A stretch of 35,999 nt of DNA from Polyangia bacterium (GCA_030426845.1 JAUHXR010000056.1:1-35999); one strand, 5' to 3'; shown: positions 8,818 through 19,719, counted from the stretch's first letter. Program-made: numbers and translations. The notes: generated by a model not told the origin, from the sequence alone.

Positions 8818-9903
8818 ATGACGCGCGCGACTGCTGTGGTCACACTCGGCCTTCTGACTCTCCTCGGCTGCGACGGCGGAGATGGTGTCGACGCGGGCGG
8901 CGTGGTCGTGCGCGACGGCGGGCCCATCACCTCCGGCGACGGCGGCCCCAACGACGGGGGGTCGTCCCTCCCGGGCGACGCGGCCGTCGGCGACGCGGGC
9001 CTCGTCGACGCGGGGCCGCTCGACGCCTCGACCCGAGACGCGGGCCCGGGCGGGGGCGGCACCGATCCCTCGGCCGCCGGTCCGTTCACGGTGATGACCC
9101 AGACCGCCACCGTGATGCGCGGGGCGCGTCGCACGCCGGTCACCGCCCACGTCCCGATGGGCGCGAGCGGCGCCCCCCTCGTCCTGATGCTCCCCGGCTT
9201 CCAGCTCGAGTCGTCGCGCTACGCCCCGCTCTGCGACCGCGTCGCGAGCCACGGCTACGTGGTGGTGCGCGCCGACCCTCCGACGGGGACCTTCTCCCCC
9301 GACCACACCGCGATGCGCGACGACGGCATCGCGGTGCTCGACTGGGCGACCGCGAACCTCCCGGTCGGCGGCGGCGTCGCGGTCATGGGGCACAGCCTGG
9401 GCGGCAAGCTCGCGACCATGATCGCGGGGATGCGGAGCGACGTCGGCGCGCTGATCGCGTTCGACCCCGTCAACGGCGGCAGCCCGATCTCCGGCTACAC
9501 GCCCGAGCTCCCCGACATCGTCCCGAGCGTCACGCAGACGCTCACCATCCCCGTCGGCTACCTCGGCGAGACGACCAACGCGTCGGGCGGCACGTTCGGG
9601 ATGGCCTGCGCCCCGGCGGCGCAGAACTACGCGACGTTCTACGACGGCTCGACCGCCGCGCCGTGGGCCGCCGAGTGGACCTTCGCGGGGGCCGACCACA
9701 TGGACTTCGTCCCGAACGTCGCGGGGTGCGGCTTCGTCTGCTCGGCGTGCACCGCGGGCACCGCCGACCCGGCCACGGTCGTCGCCGGGATGCAGACGCT
9801 GACCGTCGCGTTCCTCGAGCGGCACCTGCGCGCGCGCGCCGACGTCGACGCGTACCTCACCGGCGCGCAGGTCCCGAGCGGCGTCACCACGCGCTCGCGC
9901 TGA
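8818..9903 (+). CDS. lipoprotein alpha/beta-hydrolase
   Basis: 361 aa. A lipoprotein signal with lipobox LLGC is followed by a ~65-residue Asp/Gly/Ala-rich linker (DAGPLDAS-type, typical of myxobacterial surface lipoproteins), then an alpha/beta-hydrolase domain. The nucleophile elbow is GHSLGG with Ser193. The oxyanion strand is LVLMLPGFQLESSRY, and a likely catalytic His sits in FAGADHMDF. Four cysteines cluster at GCGFVCSACTAG near the C-terminus. The fold and order resemble chlorophyllase/polyester-hydrolase or dienelactone-hydrolase-like esterases; the substrate is unknown. It separates boxC and boxB, 51 nt after boxC and 104 nt before boxB. Confidence 0.86.
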   Translation: MTRATAVVTLGLLTLLGCDGGDGVDAGGVVVRDGGPITSGDGGPNDGGSSLPGDAAVGDAGLVDAGPLDASTRDAGPGGGGTDPSAAGPFTVMTQTATVMRGARRTPVTAHVPMGASGAPLVLMLPGFQLESSRYAPLCDRVASHGYVVVRADPPTGTFSPDHTAMRDDGIAVLDWATANLPVGGGVAVMGHSLGGKLATMIAGMRSDVGALIAFDPVNGGSPISGYTPELPDIVPSVTQTLTIPVGYLGETTNASGGTFGMACAPAAQNYATFYDGSTAAPWAAEWTFAGADHMDFVPNVAGCGFVCSACTAGTADPATVVAGMQTLTVAFLERHLRARADVDAYLTGAQVPSGVTTRSR

Positions 9904-9994
9904 GCGCGCCGCGCGTGCGCTTCCTCTTATGAGGACGCGCACTTGGCGCCGGCGCGAGTGAGGCACCGCACGACCGCTTCGTGGGTTGCACCCC

Positions 9995-10000
9995 TACGCT
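9995..10000 (+). promoter_or_regulatory. -10-like TACGCT upstream of boxB, leaderless geometry
   Basis: TACGCT ends 7 nt before the ATG at 10008, with no ribosome-binding site between. It suggests boxB has its own promoter rather than only read-through from boxC. Confidence 0.45.
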
Positions 10001-10007
10001 TTGCGCG

Positions 10008-11423
<1,416 letters not shown>

Positions 11424-11460
11424 CGTGACGCGAGGGGGACGCGAGCCCCCACTGTCGCCC

Positions 11461-11514
11461 CGAGCCCGCCAGGCCCTCGACCCGAGGCACCCCGGCGGGC
11501 TCGGCACGTTTTCT
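11461..11514 (+). terminator. intrinsic-type terminator after boxB
   Basis: CGAGCCCGCC (11461-11470) and GGCGGGCTCG (11494-11503) are perfect 10-base complements. The loop carries a further stem, CCTCG/CGAGG. A T-run (GTTTTCT, 11508-11514) follows. It lies 37 nt after the boxB stop. Confidence 0.65.
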
Positions 11515-11519
11515 GCCGA

Positions 11520-11540
11520 GGACCTCCCTCGAGGAGGTCC
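11520..11540 (+). promoter_or_regulatory. hairpin sequestering the protease ribosome-binding site
   Basis: GGACCTCC (11520-11527), loop CTCGA and GGAGGTCC (11533-11540) form a perfect 8-bp stem. The 3' arm contains the near-ideal Shine-Dalgarno GGAGGT (11533-11538), 5 nt from the ATG at 11544. This would strongly limit initiation unless opened. The regulation is inferred. Confidence 0.6.
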
Positions 11541-11543
11541 CCC

Positions 11544-12689
11544 ATGCGCCCGCTCCCCACTCGCCTCGCACTCGCGCTCGCCGTCGCCTTCACGCTCGCG
11601 CTCGTCGTCCGCCCGGCCCTCGCGCAGCAGCGGGTCGTCCACGGGCGTCCGGGCGCGCTGGCCGATCTGCGCGCCACCGTGGCGCTCATCGACCCCGAGG
11701 GCGGGATGTTCTGCACCGGGACGCTGGTCGCGCCGGACGTGGTCGCGACCGCGGCCCACTGCCTCGCGAACGAGCTACAGACCGACTTCCAGCCGCCCGA
11801 GGCGGTGCGGGTCGCGGTCGGTCGCCTCGACGTGATCAGCGACCCGGGCGCGAACCTCGCGGCGTCGGTCGCGGTACGCGCGGTCCACCCCGCGTGCGGG
11901 TACCTCGACAACGGCGGCTACGGGCCAGGCCCCGCGATCGACCCGAGCGGGCTCGGGCGCGGCGACGACATCGCGTTCCTCCGGCTCGAGGCGCCCGTCG
12001 CGGCGCGGGTCATGACGCCCGTCCCGATCCTCCCCGCCGGGCGCCGCGAAGAGCTCACGCCGGGCACCCGCCTGACGGTCACGGGCTACGGCCTGTTCGA
12101 CCTCGCCGCGGACGCCGGGGGGCTCCTCTACACCGGCGAGACCGAGGTGCAGATGCTGAGCGAGCACGAGCTCCTGACGAGGCGCGATCCGAGCGGGCAG
12201 AGCACCGACAGCTGCTTCGGCGACTCGGGCGGCCCCCTCTACTACACCGACGCCGCGGGAGAGACGTTCCTCGTCGGCGTCACCTCGCGGGGCGCCGAGG
12301 ACTCGACCCACGAGTGCGGCGACGGCGGCATCTACACGCGCGCCGACGCCTACCCCGACCTCGCGTCCCGGGCGGCCGAGGGCGAGCCGGTGGCCTGCGA
12401 CCCCGGCCAGGGCGTGCTCACCGACGACTACGTCGACGCGCTCTACGGCCACGTCTGCGAGGAGGTCTGCGCGGACGGATCGACCTACGCGACCCACGCT
12501 CTCTGCCGCGCCTGCGCGATGGCCACCCCGGAGCCTCCCGCCGAGCCGACGCCGCGGGCGCGGGTTGGGTGCATCGAGGCGACCGACGAGGGCGGCTGCG
12601 CGGTGCGTCCCGGCCGCCGAGGCCCGCCCGCGGCCCTGCTCGCCGGTCTCCTCGCGCTCCTCGGCGCCGGCGCGAGGCGGCGGCGCTGA
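11544..12689 (+). CDS. secreted trypsin-like serine protease with MYXO-CTERM-like tail
   Basis: 381 aa. A Sec signal peptide ends near ALAQQ. The S1 peptidase domain has catalytic residues His72 in ATAAHC, Asp142 in GDDIAFL and Ser228 in GDSGGPL. A CxxxC/CxxC-bearing spacer follows (HVCEEVCADG, LCRACA). The tail has a short Cys-containing motif (GGCAV), then a hydrophobic stretch PAALLAGLLALLGAG and terminal RRRR. That is the arrangement of MYXO-CTERM sorting signals, which direct proteins to the cell surface in Myxococcota. It is preceded by the sequestered ribosome-binding site and followed after 50 nt by the four-gene signalling operon. Confidence 0.92.
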   Translation: MRPLPTRLALALAVAFTLALVVRPALAQQRVVHGRPGALADLRATVALIDPEGGMFCTGTLVAPDVVATAAHCLANELQTDFQPPEAVRVAVGRLDVISDPGANLAASVAVRAVHPACGYLDNGGYGPGPAIDPSGLGRGDDIAFLRLEAPVAARVMTPVPILPAGRREELTPGTRLTVTGYGLFDLAADAGGLLYTGETEVQMLSEHELLTRRDPSGQSTDSCFGDSGGPLYYTDAAGETFLVGVTSRGAEDSTHECGDGGIYTRADAYPDLASRAAEGEPVACDPGQGVLTDDYVDALYGHVCEEVCADGSTYATHALCRACAMATPEPPAEPTPRARVGCIEATDEGGCAVRPGRRGPPAALLAGLLALLGAGARRRR

Positions 12690-12726
12690 GCCCGGCGCGC
12701 GGACGACCGGCGGGGGCCCGGTTTGC

Positions 12727-12732
12727 TACGCT
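12727..12732 (+). promoter_or_regulatory. -10-like TACGCT for the signalling operon, leaderless geometry
   Basis: TACGCT ends 7 nt before the GTG at 12740. It is the same hexamer and spacing as at boxB. Confidence 0.45.
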
Positions 12733-12739
12733 GGCCCCG

Positions 12740-13585
12740 GTGCGCGCGAGCCACACAGACCAGACGCGCGAGCGCGCGGCGTCGATCCCCTCGACCCGGC
12801 GCCAGCGGTGCGCCGCGACGGCCGCGCGCTGGGCGCTGCTCGGCCTGCTCGCGCTCGGCTGCGACGATCCGCTCACCACGCCGAACGACGCCGGATGCGC
12901 GCCGCCGGAGTGCCACGCCGACGACGACCTCACGTTCTGCGTCCCCCCGGTGCGCGACTGTCCCGCGAGCTGCGCGGAGGCGCTGGCCCGTGATCCCCAG
13001 CTCGGATCGGGGCTCCAGTGCATCTGCCCAACCGGCCCGCTGGCGCCGGTCGGGGTGCAATGCGACATGCGCGAGGGAGGCTGGACGCTCGCGATCACGG
13101 GCCACGAGCCCGGGTACGCCGCGGTGCTCCCGGTGACCCCGCGCGCCGAGGGCTTGCCCCGCACGTTGACCGGAGCGGTGACCGGCCGCCTCACCGACGA
13201 CGAGATCGCCGCGCTCCTGGCCGCCTCGCCCGCGGGGACCAACAACGTCCGGGTCGAGGTCGGCGGCGACGCGCTCGGCCCGGCCTGGACGGTGTCGCTC
13301 CAGACCGGCGCCTCGGACCGCGCGATCTACCGCGTCGAGACGGACGCCAACGGCGACTGCTCCGCGAGCGATCCCGGGCCCGACCCGGCAGCGACGACGC
13401 CGGGCGGGTGGGGCTTCGTGAACGGCTCGGGCGGCGCCGACGTGGGGTTCGTCGACGGCGCGGTGCGCGCGCACGACTACGCAGGGTTCCTCGTGTCGGT
13501 CGAGGCGGGCGCCGACGCGTGCGACGGAGCGGCCCGCGGCGCGCCGAGCGAGGTCGCGACGCGCGGGAGGGTGTGGATCCGGTGA
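12740..13585 (+). CDS. lipoprotein with fibrinogen-like GGWTL motif
   Basis: 281 aa from GTG 12740. A long Arg-rich n-region (~30 residues) precedes WALLGLLALGC, a lipobox. Then comes a Cys-rich segment (CAPPECH, FCVPP, DCPASCAEA, CICPTG), and CDMREGGWTLAITGHE, which matches the start of bacterial fibrinogen-related domains (CDM..GGWTL). The remainder is less conserved and ends in a Cys-containing region. The name is a tentative fold label. It is first in an operon: its TGA overlaps the next GTG (GTGA at 13582-13585). It may be a surface sensor or ligand-binding component feeding the kinase two genes downstream (inference). Confidence 0.72.
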   Translation: MRASHTDQTRERAASIPSTRRQRCAATAARWALLGLLALGCDDPLTTPNDAGCAPPECHADDDLTFCVPPVRDCPASCAEALARDPQLGSGLQCICPTGPLAPVGVQCDMREGGWTLAITGHEPGYAAVLPVTPRAEGLPRTLTGAVTGRLTDDEIAALLAASPAGTNNVRVEVGGDALGPAWTVSLQTGASDRAIYRVETDANGDCSASDPGPDPAATTPGGWGFVNGSGGADVGFVDGAVRAHDYAGFLVSVEAGADACDGAARGAPSEVATRGRVWIR

Positions 13586-14316
13586 CCCGCCTCCTCGCCT
13601 CCGGCGCCGGGCTCGCGGTGGCCCTCGCCCTCCTCGCGCCGGCCGAGGGGCTCGCGCAGCCGCGCCTCGACGAGGCCCGCGAGCGCTTCTACGCGGCGCG
13701 CTTCGACGACGCGGCGGCCCGGTTCGATGAGGTCCTCGCGCGCCCCGACCTCGACGTGGAGACGGCGGTCGAGGCCCACCGCTACCGCGCCGCCCTGCAC
13801 CTGCTCGCCGGCGAGGAGGTCGAGGCGCGCCGACACGCGCGGGCCGCGGTCGCGCTCGACCCGGCGGTCCGCGCCCCCGAGGGGGTCAGCCGCGTGGAGC
13901 CGGTGTTCGAGGCGGCGCGCGCGAGCCTCCCCGACGCGCCGAGCCGCGTCTCGATCCAGGCGGGCGAGGGCCGCCAGGTGCGCGCGGTGATCGACCCCTA
14001 CGTCGCGGCGCTCTTCGCCGAGCTCGAGCTCCGCTGCGGGGACACGCGCGAGGTCGGCTCGGGGGCGCGGGTGAGCGTGGAGGCGCCCCCCGACGCGATC
14101 GACTGCCAGGCGCGCGCCCTGACCGCGGGCGGCGCCGCGCTCCTCACCGAGCGGCTCACCCTCGACGGCACGGCGTCGGAGGAGGACGTCACGCTCTACG
14201 CGATCCTCGGCGGCGCGGGGGGCGCGGTGCTCCTCGGCGTCGTGATCGCGGTGGTCGCCGCCGTCGCGTCCGACGACGGCGTGCGCTTCGATCAGGTGAG
14301 CGGCCCGTGGCCCTGA
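13582..14316 (+). CDS. exported TPR-like protein with C-terminal membrane helix
   Basis: 244 aa from GTG 13582. A signal peptide (LLASGAGLAVALALLAPAEG) is followed by helical repeats that fit TPRs: LDEARERFYAARFDDAAARF, then EAHRYRAALHLLAGEEVEARRH. A small beta-rich region (~115-205) and a strong transmembrane segment (LYAILGGAGGAVLLGVVIAV, ~208-230) come next. The gene overlaps both neighbours: 4 nt with the lipoprotein and 10 nt with the kinase if that starts at 14307. Position between a lipoprotein and a transmembrane kinase suggests an envelope adaptor (inference). Confidence 0.78.
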   Translation: MTRLLASGAGLAVALALLAPAEGLAQPRLDEARERFYAARFDDAAARFDEVLARPDLDVETAVEAHRYRAALHLLAGEEVEARRHARAAVALDPAVRAPEGVSRVEPVFEAARASLPDAPSRVSIQAGEGRQVRAVIDPYVAALFAELELRCGDTREVGSGARVSVEAPPDAIDCQARALTAGGAALLTERLTLDGTASEEDVTLYAILGGAGGAVLLGVVIAVVAAVASDDGVRFDQVSGPWP

Positions 14317-15871
14317 GCGCCTCGATGGAGGAGCCGAGCCGCGAGGGGCTGCGCCTCGGCCGGTACACGCTCCGCCAGCGGATCGCGCGCGGCGGGATGG
14401 GAGCCATTTACCTTGCGACCATCGAAGGTGCCGCGGGGTTCGAGCGGTGGCTCGCGATCAAGCTGATGCACGGTCACCTCAGCGAGTCGCCGAACCTCGT
14501 GAAGCGCTTCCACGACGAGGCGCGGGTCGCCTCGCGTATCCAGCACCCCAACGTCTGCGCGGTGCTCGACTTCGGCGAGGCTCCGGACGGCGTGCTCTAC
14601 CTGGTGATGGAGTACCTGCACGGCGAGCCGCTGACCGAGCTGTCGCGCGCAGATACGCCCATCCCGCCGTGGCTGGCGCTGCGGACGGTGGCGGACGCGG
14701 CGCGGGGCCTCGACGCGGCCCACGAGCTGCGCGACGAGGAGGGCGAGCCCCTCGGCCTCGTGCACCGCGACGTCTCACCGCAGAACCTGTTCGTGCTCTA
14801 CGACGGGCCGACCAAGATCCTCGACTTCGGGGTCGTGCGAGTCCGCGACCAGATCGCCACGACCACCGAGGGCAGCCTCCGCGGCAAGCTCGGCTACATG
14901 TCGCCCGAGCAGCTCGAGGCGGGCCCCCTCGACCGCCGGGCCGACGTGTTCTCCCTCGGGGTCGTGCTGTGGGAGCTCCTGGTCGGCCGGCGGCTCTACA
15001 AGCGCGACACCGCGGGGAACACCGTCAAGGCGATCCTCTTCGACACACCGCCCCCGCCGTCGCGCGGGCGCCCGGGGCTCGACCCGCGGATCGACGCGCT
15101 CGTGGGGCGCGCGCTGCGGCACGAGCCGGAGCTGAGGTTCCCGACCGCCGCCGCCCTGGCCGACGCGATCGAGGAGCTCCTCGCCGCCCTGGGTGAGCGC
15201 TCCGACCACGCCCGGGTCGCGGCCGAGATGACGGCGCGCTTCGGCACGCGGCGCGAGCAGAAGGAGGCGGTCCTCGCGGCCGACGAGCGCACCGAGGCGG
15301 CGACGGTGATCATGCCGGACCTCGAGCCGTCCCACGTGAGGCCCGCGGCGCGGCGACCGTGGGCCCTCGCGGCGGTCGCCGCTGGCTTCCTCGCGCTGGG
15401 GATCGGCGGGACCGTGCTCGCCATCCAGCTCGGAGCCGAGCCCGCGCCTCCGATCGCCGACGCACCGATCGCCGACGCACCGAGCCCCACCGCGCCTCAG
15501 CCCACCGCGGTCGCCCCGACGACGACGGCCGCCGAGACAACCGCGGAGCCGGAAGCGGGTGAGCCGGAGACCCGCGAGCCGGAGACCCGCGAGCCGGAGA
15601 CCCGCGAGCCGGAGGTCAGCCGACGGTCGAGCGCGCGGCCCGCGGCCCGCGCCGAGCCGGCCGCGCCGGGGCGGATCAACGTGATCGCGCTGCCCGAGGC
15701 CGAGGTGTACCTCGGCGGGCGTCGCCTCGGTCGTACCCCGCTGGTCGGAGCCGCCCTCCCCTCCGGACGCCAGCGGCTCGAGCTGCGCGCGGCGGATGGT
15801 CGCCGCGAACACGTGACGGTGCGGGTGCGCGCGGGCGAGACTACGGCGGTGTCCCATCGCTTTGGAGAACG

Positions 15872-15875
<4 letters not shown>
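14307..15875 (+). CDS. transmembrane Hanks-type Ser/Thr protein kinase with PEGA-like domain
   Basis: 522 aa. The kinase domain (~20-295) is complete: glycine loop RGGMGAIY, Lys52 in AIKLM, catalytic HRDVSPQN (His153-Asp155), DFG (Asp173) and YMSPEQ. A transmembrane helix at ~352-372 is followed by a repeat-rich Pro/Thr/Glu linker (three EPETR units), then a C-terminal PEGA-like domain (~455-520; AEVYLGGRRLGRTPL). The kinase is therefore cytoplasmic and the PEGA domain outside. The start is GTG 14307; ATG 14325 is a close alternative. The stop overlaps the ATG of the FHA activator (ATGA), a strong sign that the two act together. Confidence 0.95.
15451..15480 (+). repeat. 15-bp in-frame tandem duplication in the kinase linker
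   Basis: CGATCGCCGACGCAC occurs twice in tandem (15451-15465, 15466-15480) and encodes repeated ADAPI in the extracytoplasmic linker. Confidence 0.9.
15561..15614 (+). repeat. 15-bp in-frame tandem repeat in the kinase linker
   Basis: GAGCCGGAGACCCGC is repeated three times from 15561, followed by a partial fourth unit to 15614. It encodes EPETR repeats between the membrane helix and the PEGA-like domain, so copy-number change would alter linker length without breaking the frame. Confidence 0.95.
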
Positions 15876-17179
<1,304 letters not shown>

Positions 17180-17186
17180 GCCGCCG

Positions 17187-17217
17187 CGGACGGCCGTGCG
17201 TGGCTCACCGCCGTCCG
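17187..17217. terminator. hairpin between convergent genes
   Basis: CGGACGGC (17187-17194) and GCCGTCCG (17210-17217) are perfect 8-base complements with a 15-nt loop. It lies between the activator stop (17179) and the stop of the convergent lipoprotein (17224). There is no T-tract. Confidence 0.45.
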
Positions 17218-17223
17218 TAGTCC

Positions 17224-18360
17224 TCAACGTACATAGACGTCCATCGCGCAGCCGTCGTCGAACCCGTCGCAGCCCTCGGCGTCTCCCGGGAAGGGCGGGA
17301 GCCGAAAGCCGCGCGACGGGTCGTTGGTCGTGACCTCGGCGTCGCCGACCCCGAGCGCGTCGGGGCGCGGGCCGGCCGGCGGGGTCCCCGGGACGGCGGG
17401 TGAGCTCGAGAGCGTGGCGCACGGACCCTCGGCCGGGGCGGTGTGGGCGTAGCGGCAGCCGACGGCGGTGAAGCGATCCACGAAGCCCGCCTCGCCGAGG
17501 CGCCGGATGAGCACCTGCGGCGCCGCGCCCTGCGCCTCGGCCACGCGCGCGTCGGAGCGCTTGAACTCGTAGGTGAACTCGCCGCCCTGGTAGGGGCTCG
17601 GCTCGCCCCAGGGTCCGCTCGTCGACCAGCCGATGAAGACCGGCGCGAGGGAGTCGCCGTAGCCGCGCGCGACGAGCGTCCAGCCCCCCGGCTCGGTGTG
17701 CATGTCGCAGAGCATCAGCTCACCGTCGCCGCGCGGGTAGAGGCCGCTCGTGAGCCACCCGTCGTCGAGGTACTGCAGGCAGCTCACGTAGGGCTCGCAG
17801 CCCGCGCCGTCGCAGCGGAAGCCGGGCTCGACCTCGCACGCGGCCGAGCACCCGTCGCCGTCGAGCGCGTTACCGTCCGCGCAGGTCCCGTCGCTCCCCG
17901 CGCAGGAGAGCGGCCGGCACGCGCCCTCGTCGCAGGCGCCGACGCAGGGCAGAATGTGCCCCTCGGGCGAGCCGTCCAGCACGATCTCGAGCGGCCCCTC
18001 CGCGCCCGCGACCGCCGCGGTGCATCCCGCGACGACCGCGTCGCAGGCGTCGTCGAACCCGCGCGCGAGCGCGACGACGCTCGAGCCGGCGGGGAAGCGC
18101 GCGTCGTCACCGAGCGGCGAGGCGCTGTCGTCCTCTCGACCGAGGGTGAAGGCCAGGCGCGGCGCGAGCGCGGCGGGGAGCCCCTCGAGCCACACCGCGC
18201 CGTCGCACTCGAGGTTGGGGGCCGGCGCGATCTCGACCTCGACGCGTTCGACGAAGGCGTTCAGCGCCGGGTTGATGAACTCGACGACCACGGAGCGCGA
18301 GCGCCCGCACCCCGCGGCGACGACCGCGGCGGCGACGATCCATGCGCGACGCGCCTCCAT
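17224..18360 (-). CDS. lipoprotein with DUF4215 Cys-rich repeat and fibrinogen-like domain
   Basis: 378 aa. The lipoprotein signal ends VVAAGC. An N-terminal domain (~25-135) is followed by a Cys-rich region: CVGACDEGACRPLSC and then CADGNALDGDGCSAACE, which is the DUF4215 repeat common in myxobacterial surface proteins. The C-terminal half contains LMLCDMHTEPGGWTLVARG, the start of a fibrinogen-related domain, continuing with FIGWSTSGPWGEPSPYQGGEF. It has the same CDM..GGWTL motif as the lipoprotein at 12740. It is convergent with the signalling operon. A ligand-binding surface protein is likely; the ligand is unknown. Confidence 0.8.
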   Translation of the reverse strand: MEARRAWIVAAAVVAAGCGRSRSVVVEFINPALNAFVERVEVEIAPAPNLECDGAVWLEGLPAALAPRLAFTLGREDDSASPLGDDARFPAGSSVVALARGFDDACDAVVAGCTAAVAGAEGPLEIVLDGSPEGHILPCVGACDEGACRPLSCAGSDGTCADGNALDGDGCSAACEVEPGFRCDGAGCEPYVSCLQYLDDGWLTSGLYPRGDGELMLCDMHTEPGGWTLVARGYGDSLAPVFIGWSTSGPWGEPSPYQGGEFTYEFKRSDARVAEAQGAAPQVLIRRLGEAGFVDRFTAVGCRYAHTAPAEGPCATLSSSPAVPGTPPAGPRPDALGVGDAEVTTNDPSRGFRLPPFPGDAEGCDGFDDGCAMDVYVR

Positions 18361-18414
18361 GCGGGCAGCGTCGCACTCGGCCCGAGCCCGTGTCGAGAGG
18401 GCCCCGCGGCGCGC

Positions 18415-19425
18415 TCACTGTGGCCGGAACGACTCCACCGTGTCGACGGCGGCGAGGGACGGCGCGTCGCCGCCGCCGATCGCGTAGAGGCGCGCCCCGA
18501 TCGCGACGAGCCCGTGCCCGTGGTGCGGCGTGGGCGAAGGCGGCGCGGCGGACCAGGTCATCGTCGCGAGGTCGAGCCGATCCATCGTCGCGTGGACGGT
18601 CCGGGACTCCTCGCCGCCGTGCACGTAGAGGCCCCCGCCGAGGATCGCGGCCCCGAAGCCGCCGCGAGGTGAGGGCAGCGCCGGCCCGCCCCGCCACGCG
18701 TCGGCGACCGGGTCGTAGATCTCCACCTCGACGCGGGTCGAGTCGAGGCTGTTACGGCGCCCGGCGAGGACGTAGAGCTCGCCCTGGTGCGCGACCGCCG
18801 CGAGGTGCTCGCGCTCGGTCGGGATGGGCGCGCCGAAGCGCCACGCGTCGCCCGCCGGATCGTAGAGGAGCGTCTCGGACGCGAGGCGGCCGCTGAGCAT
18901 GTTGCCGCCGGCGAGGACGAGGACGTCACCGATCGACGCCGCCGCGCCGGCGCCGCGCGCATCGGGGAGCGACGCGATGGGCGTCCACTCCGACGCGCCC
19001 GCGCGGAGGACCCAGGCCGTGTCGAGGGGCTCGAAGGACAGCCCCTCCATCCCGCCGAGCGCGTAGAGATCGCCCCCGTGGGCGACGAGGCTCATGTGGT
19101 GACGCGGGGCGGGGAGCGCGGGCCCGTCGGTCCACGCGGAGGTGGACGCGTCGAAGATGAAGACCCGCGGGGTGACCGCGCCGCGGATGAAGCCGCCGGC
19201 GACGTAGACGCGCGTCCCGAGCGTCGCGACCGCGACCTCCTGCATGCGCGTCGGGAGCGACGGCTCGCTGCGCCAGCCCGGCAGATCGGGGCCCGCGTCC
19301 ACCGGGCCCGCGTCGGGGGCGCCGCCATCCGTCGCGGCGGGCCCGGCGTCGATGGTCGGCGCTCCGTCGCACCCACCGACCAGGCCGAGGGCCAGCGCCA
19401 GGGCGATCGTGGCGGCGCGCGTCAT
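18415..19425 (-). CDS. Kelch-repeat lipoprotein
   Basis: 336 aa. The lipobox is VGGC, followed by a DAG/DGG-rich linker of about 30 residues. Then come five or six Kelch blades with the Gly-Gly plus Tyr/Trp pattern: VYVAGGF, LYALGGM, VLVLAGGN, LYVLAGRR, LYVHGGEE and LYAIGGGD, each followed by an aromatic-rich strand such as AWTDGPALPAPRHHM. The fold is a beta-propeller used for binding or occasionally oxidation; no catalytic residues are obvious. It lies 54 nt upstream of the DUF4215 lipoprotein on the same strand, likely co-transcribed. Confidence 0.88.
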   Translation of the reverse strand: MTRAATIALALALGLVGGCDGAPTIDAGPAATDGGAPDAGPVDAGPDLPGWRSEPSLPTRMQEVAVATLGTRVYVAGGFIRGAVTPRVFIFDASTSAWTDGPALPAPRHHMSLVAHGGDLYALGGMEGLSFEPLDTAWVLRAGASEWTPIASLPDARGAGAAASIGDVLVLAGGNMLSGRLASETLLYDPAGDAWRFGAPIPTEREHLAAVAHQGELYVLAGRRNSLDSTRVEVEIYDPVADAWRGGPALPSPRGGFGAAILGGGLYVHGGEESRTVHATMDRLDLATMTWSAAPPSPTPHHGHGLVAIGARLYAIGGGDAPSLAAVDTVESFRPQ

Positions 19426-19431
19426 GAAGCC

Positions 19432-19437
19432 TGGATA
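19432..19437 (-). promoter_or_regulatory. -10-like TATCCA, leaderless geometry, Kelch lipoprotein
   Basis: On the minus strand TATCCA ends 6 nt before the ATG at 19425, with no ribosome-binding site between. Confidence 0.4.
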
Positions 19438-19494
19438 GCACGCGTCGGCCGGTGGGCGGTCGAGCGCGGCCGCAGGCCCGGCGCAGGAGGTCGT

Positions 19495-19659
19495 CTAGTC
19501 ACCCGGAACAGCGATTCATGGCACATCCCACCGGCCCTCGCCGCGCGACTCGGCGTCACTCCTCCTCGAAATGCCCTTGGCATTCCTCGTCGTCGTTCCT
19601 TGATTCGCACGGCGATGGCTCGCCGGGATGTGCCGTTCACTGCTGTTCCGGGTGACTAG
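19495..19659. repeat. 165-bp long-hairpin element bounded by CTAG
   Basis: Outer arms CTAGTCACCCGGAACAGC (19495-19512) and its exact reverse complement (19642-19659) are followed inward by a symmetric 7/7-nt internal loop, then GGCACATCCC (19520-19529) with GGGATGTGCC (19625-19634). Pairing continues with GGC/GCC, CC/GG, TCGCCG (19538-19543) with CGGCGA (19610-19615) and GCGA (19545-19548) with TCGC (19605-19608). The tip has AATGCC-CTT-GGCATT. It contains no plausible gene. The outermost CTAG occurs as a direct as well as inverted pair, so it could be a 4-bp target duplication around TCACCCGGAACAGC terminal repeats. A MITE-like element or a structured RNA are both possible. It accounts for about half of the 363-nt gap 19426-19788. 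Confidence 0.85.
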
Positions 19660-19681
19660 TCATGGACGCACGATTCGACGC

Positions 19682-19719
19682 GAGCCGGTCGCGGCTCAGA
19701 CGAGAGTGAGCAAGCTCTC
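19682..19719. repeat. two small inverted repeats next to the long hairpin
   Basis: GAGCCG-GTCG-CGGCTC (19682-19697) is directly followed by GAGAG (19702-19706) and CTCTC (19715-19719), with GAGC-AA-GCTC overlapping inside. Both lie between the 165-bp element and the next promoter. No function is assigned; they may be operators or remnants. Confidence 0.45.

Noticed and set aside
9981-10007. Upstream in-frame start for boxB
   Set aside because: Family proteins begin near ATG 10008, and the upstream codons include the -10-like TACGCT.
19495-19659. Integron attC site
   Set aside because: The arms lack the RYYYAAC/GTTRRRY core sites, and there is no integrase or cassette array.
19495-19659. Retron msr-msd
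   Set aside because: No reverse transcriptase is in the window, and the inverted-repeat layout is a single long hairpin rather than offset a1/a2 repeats.
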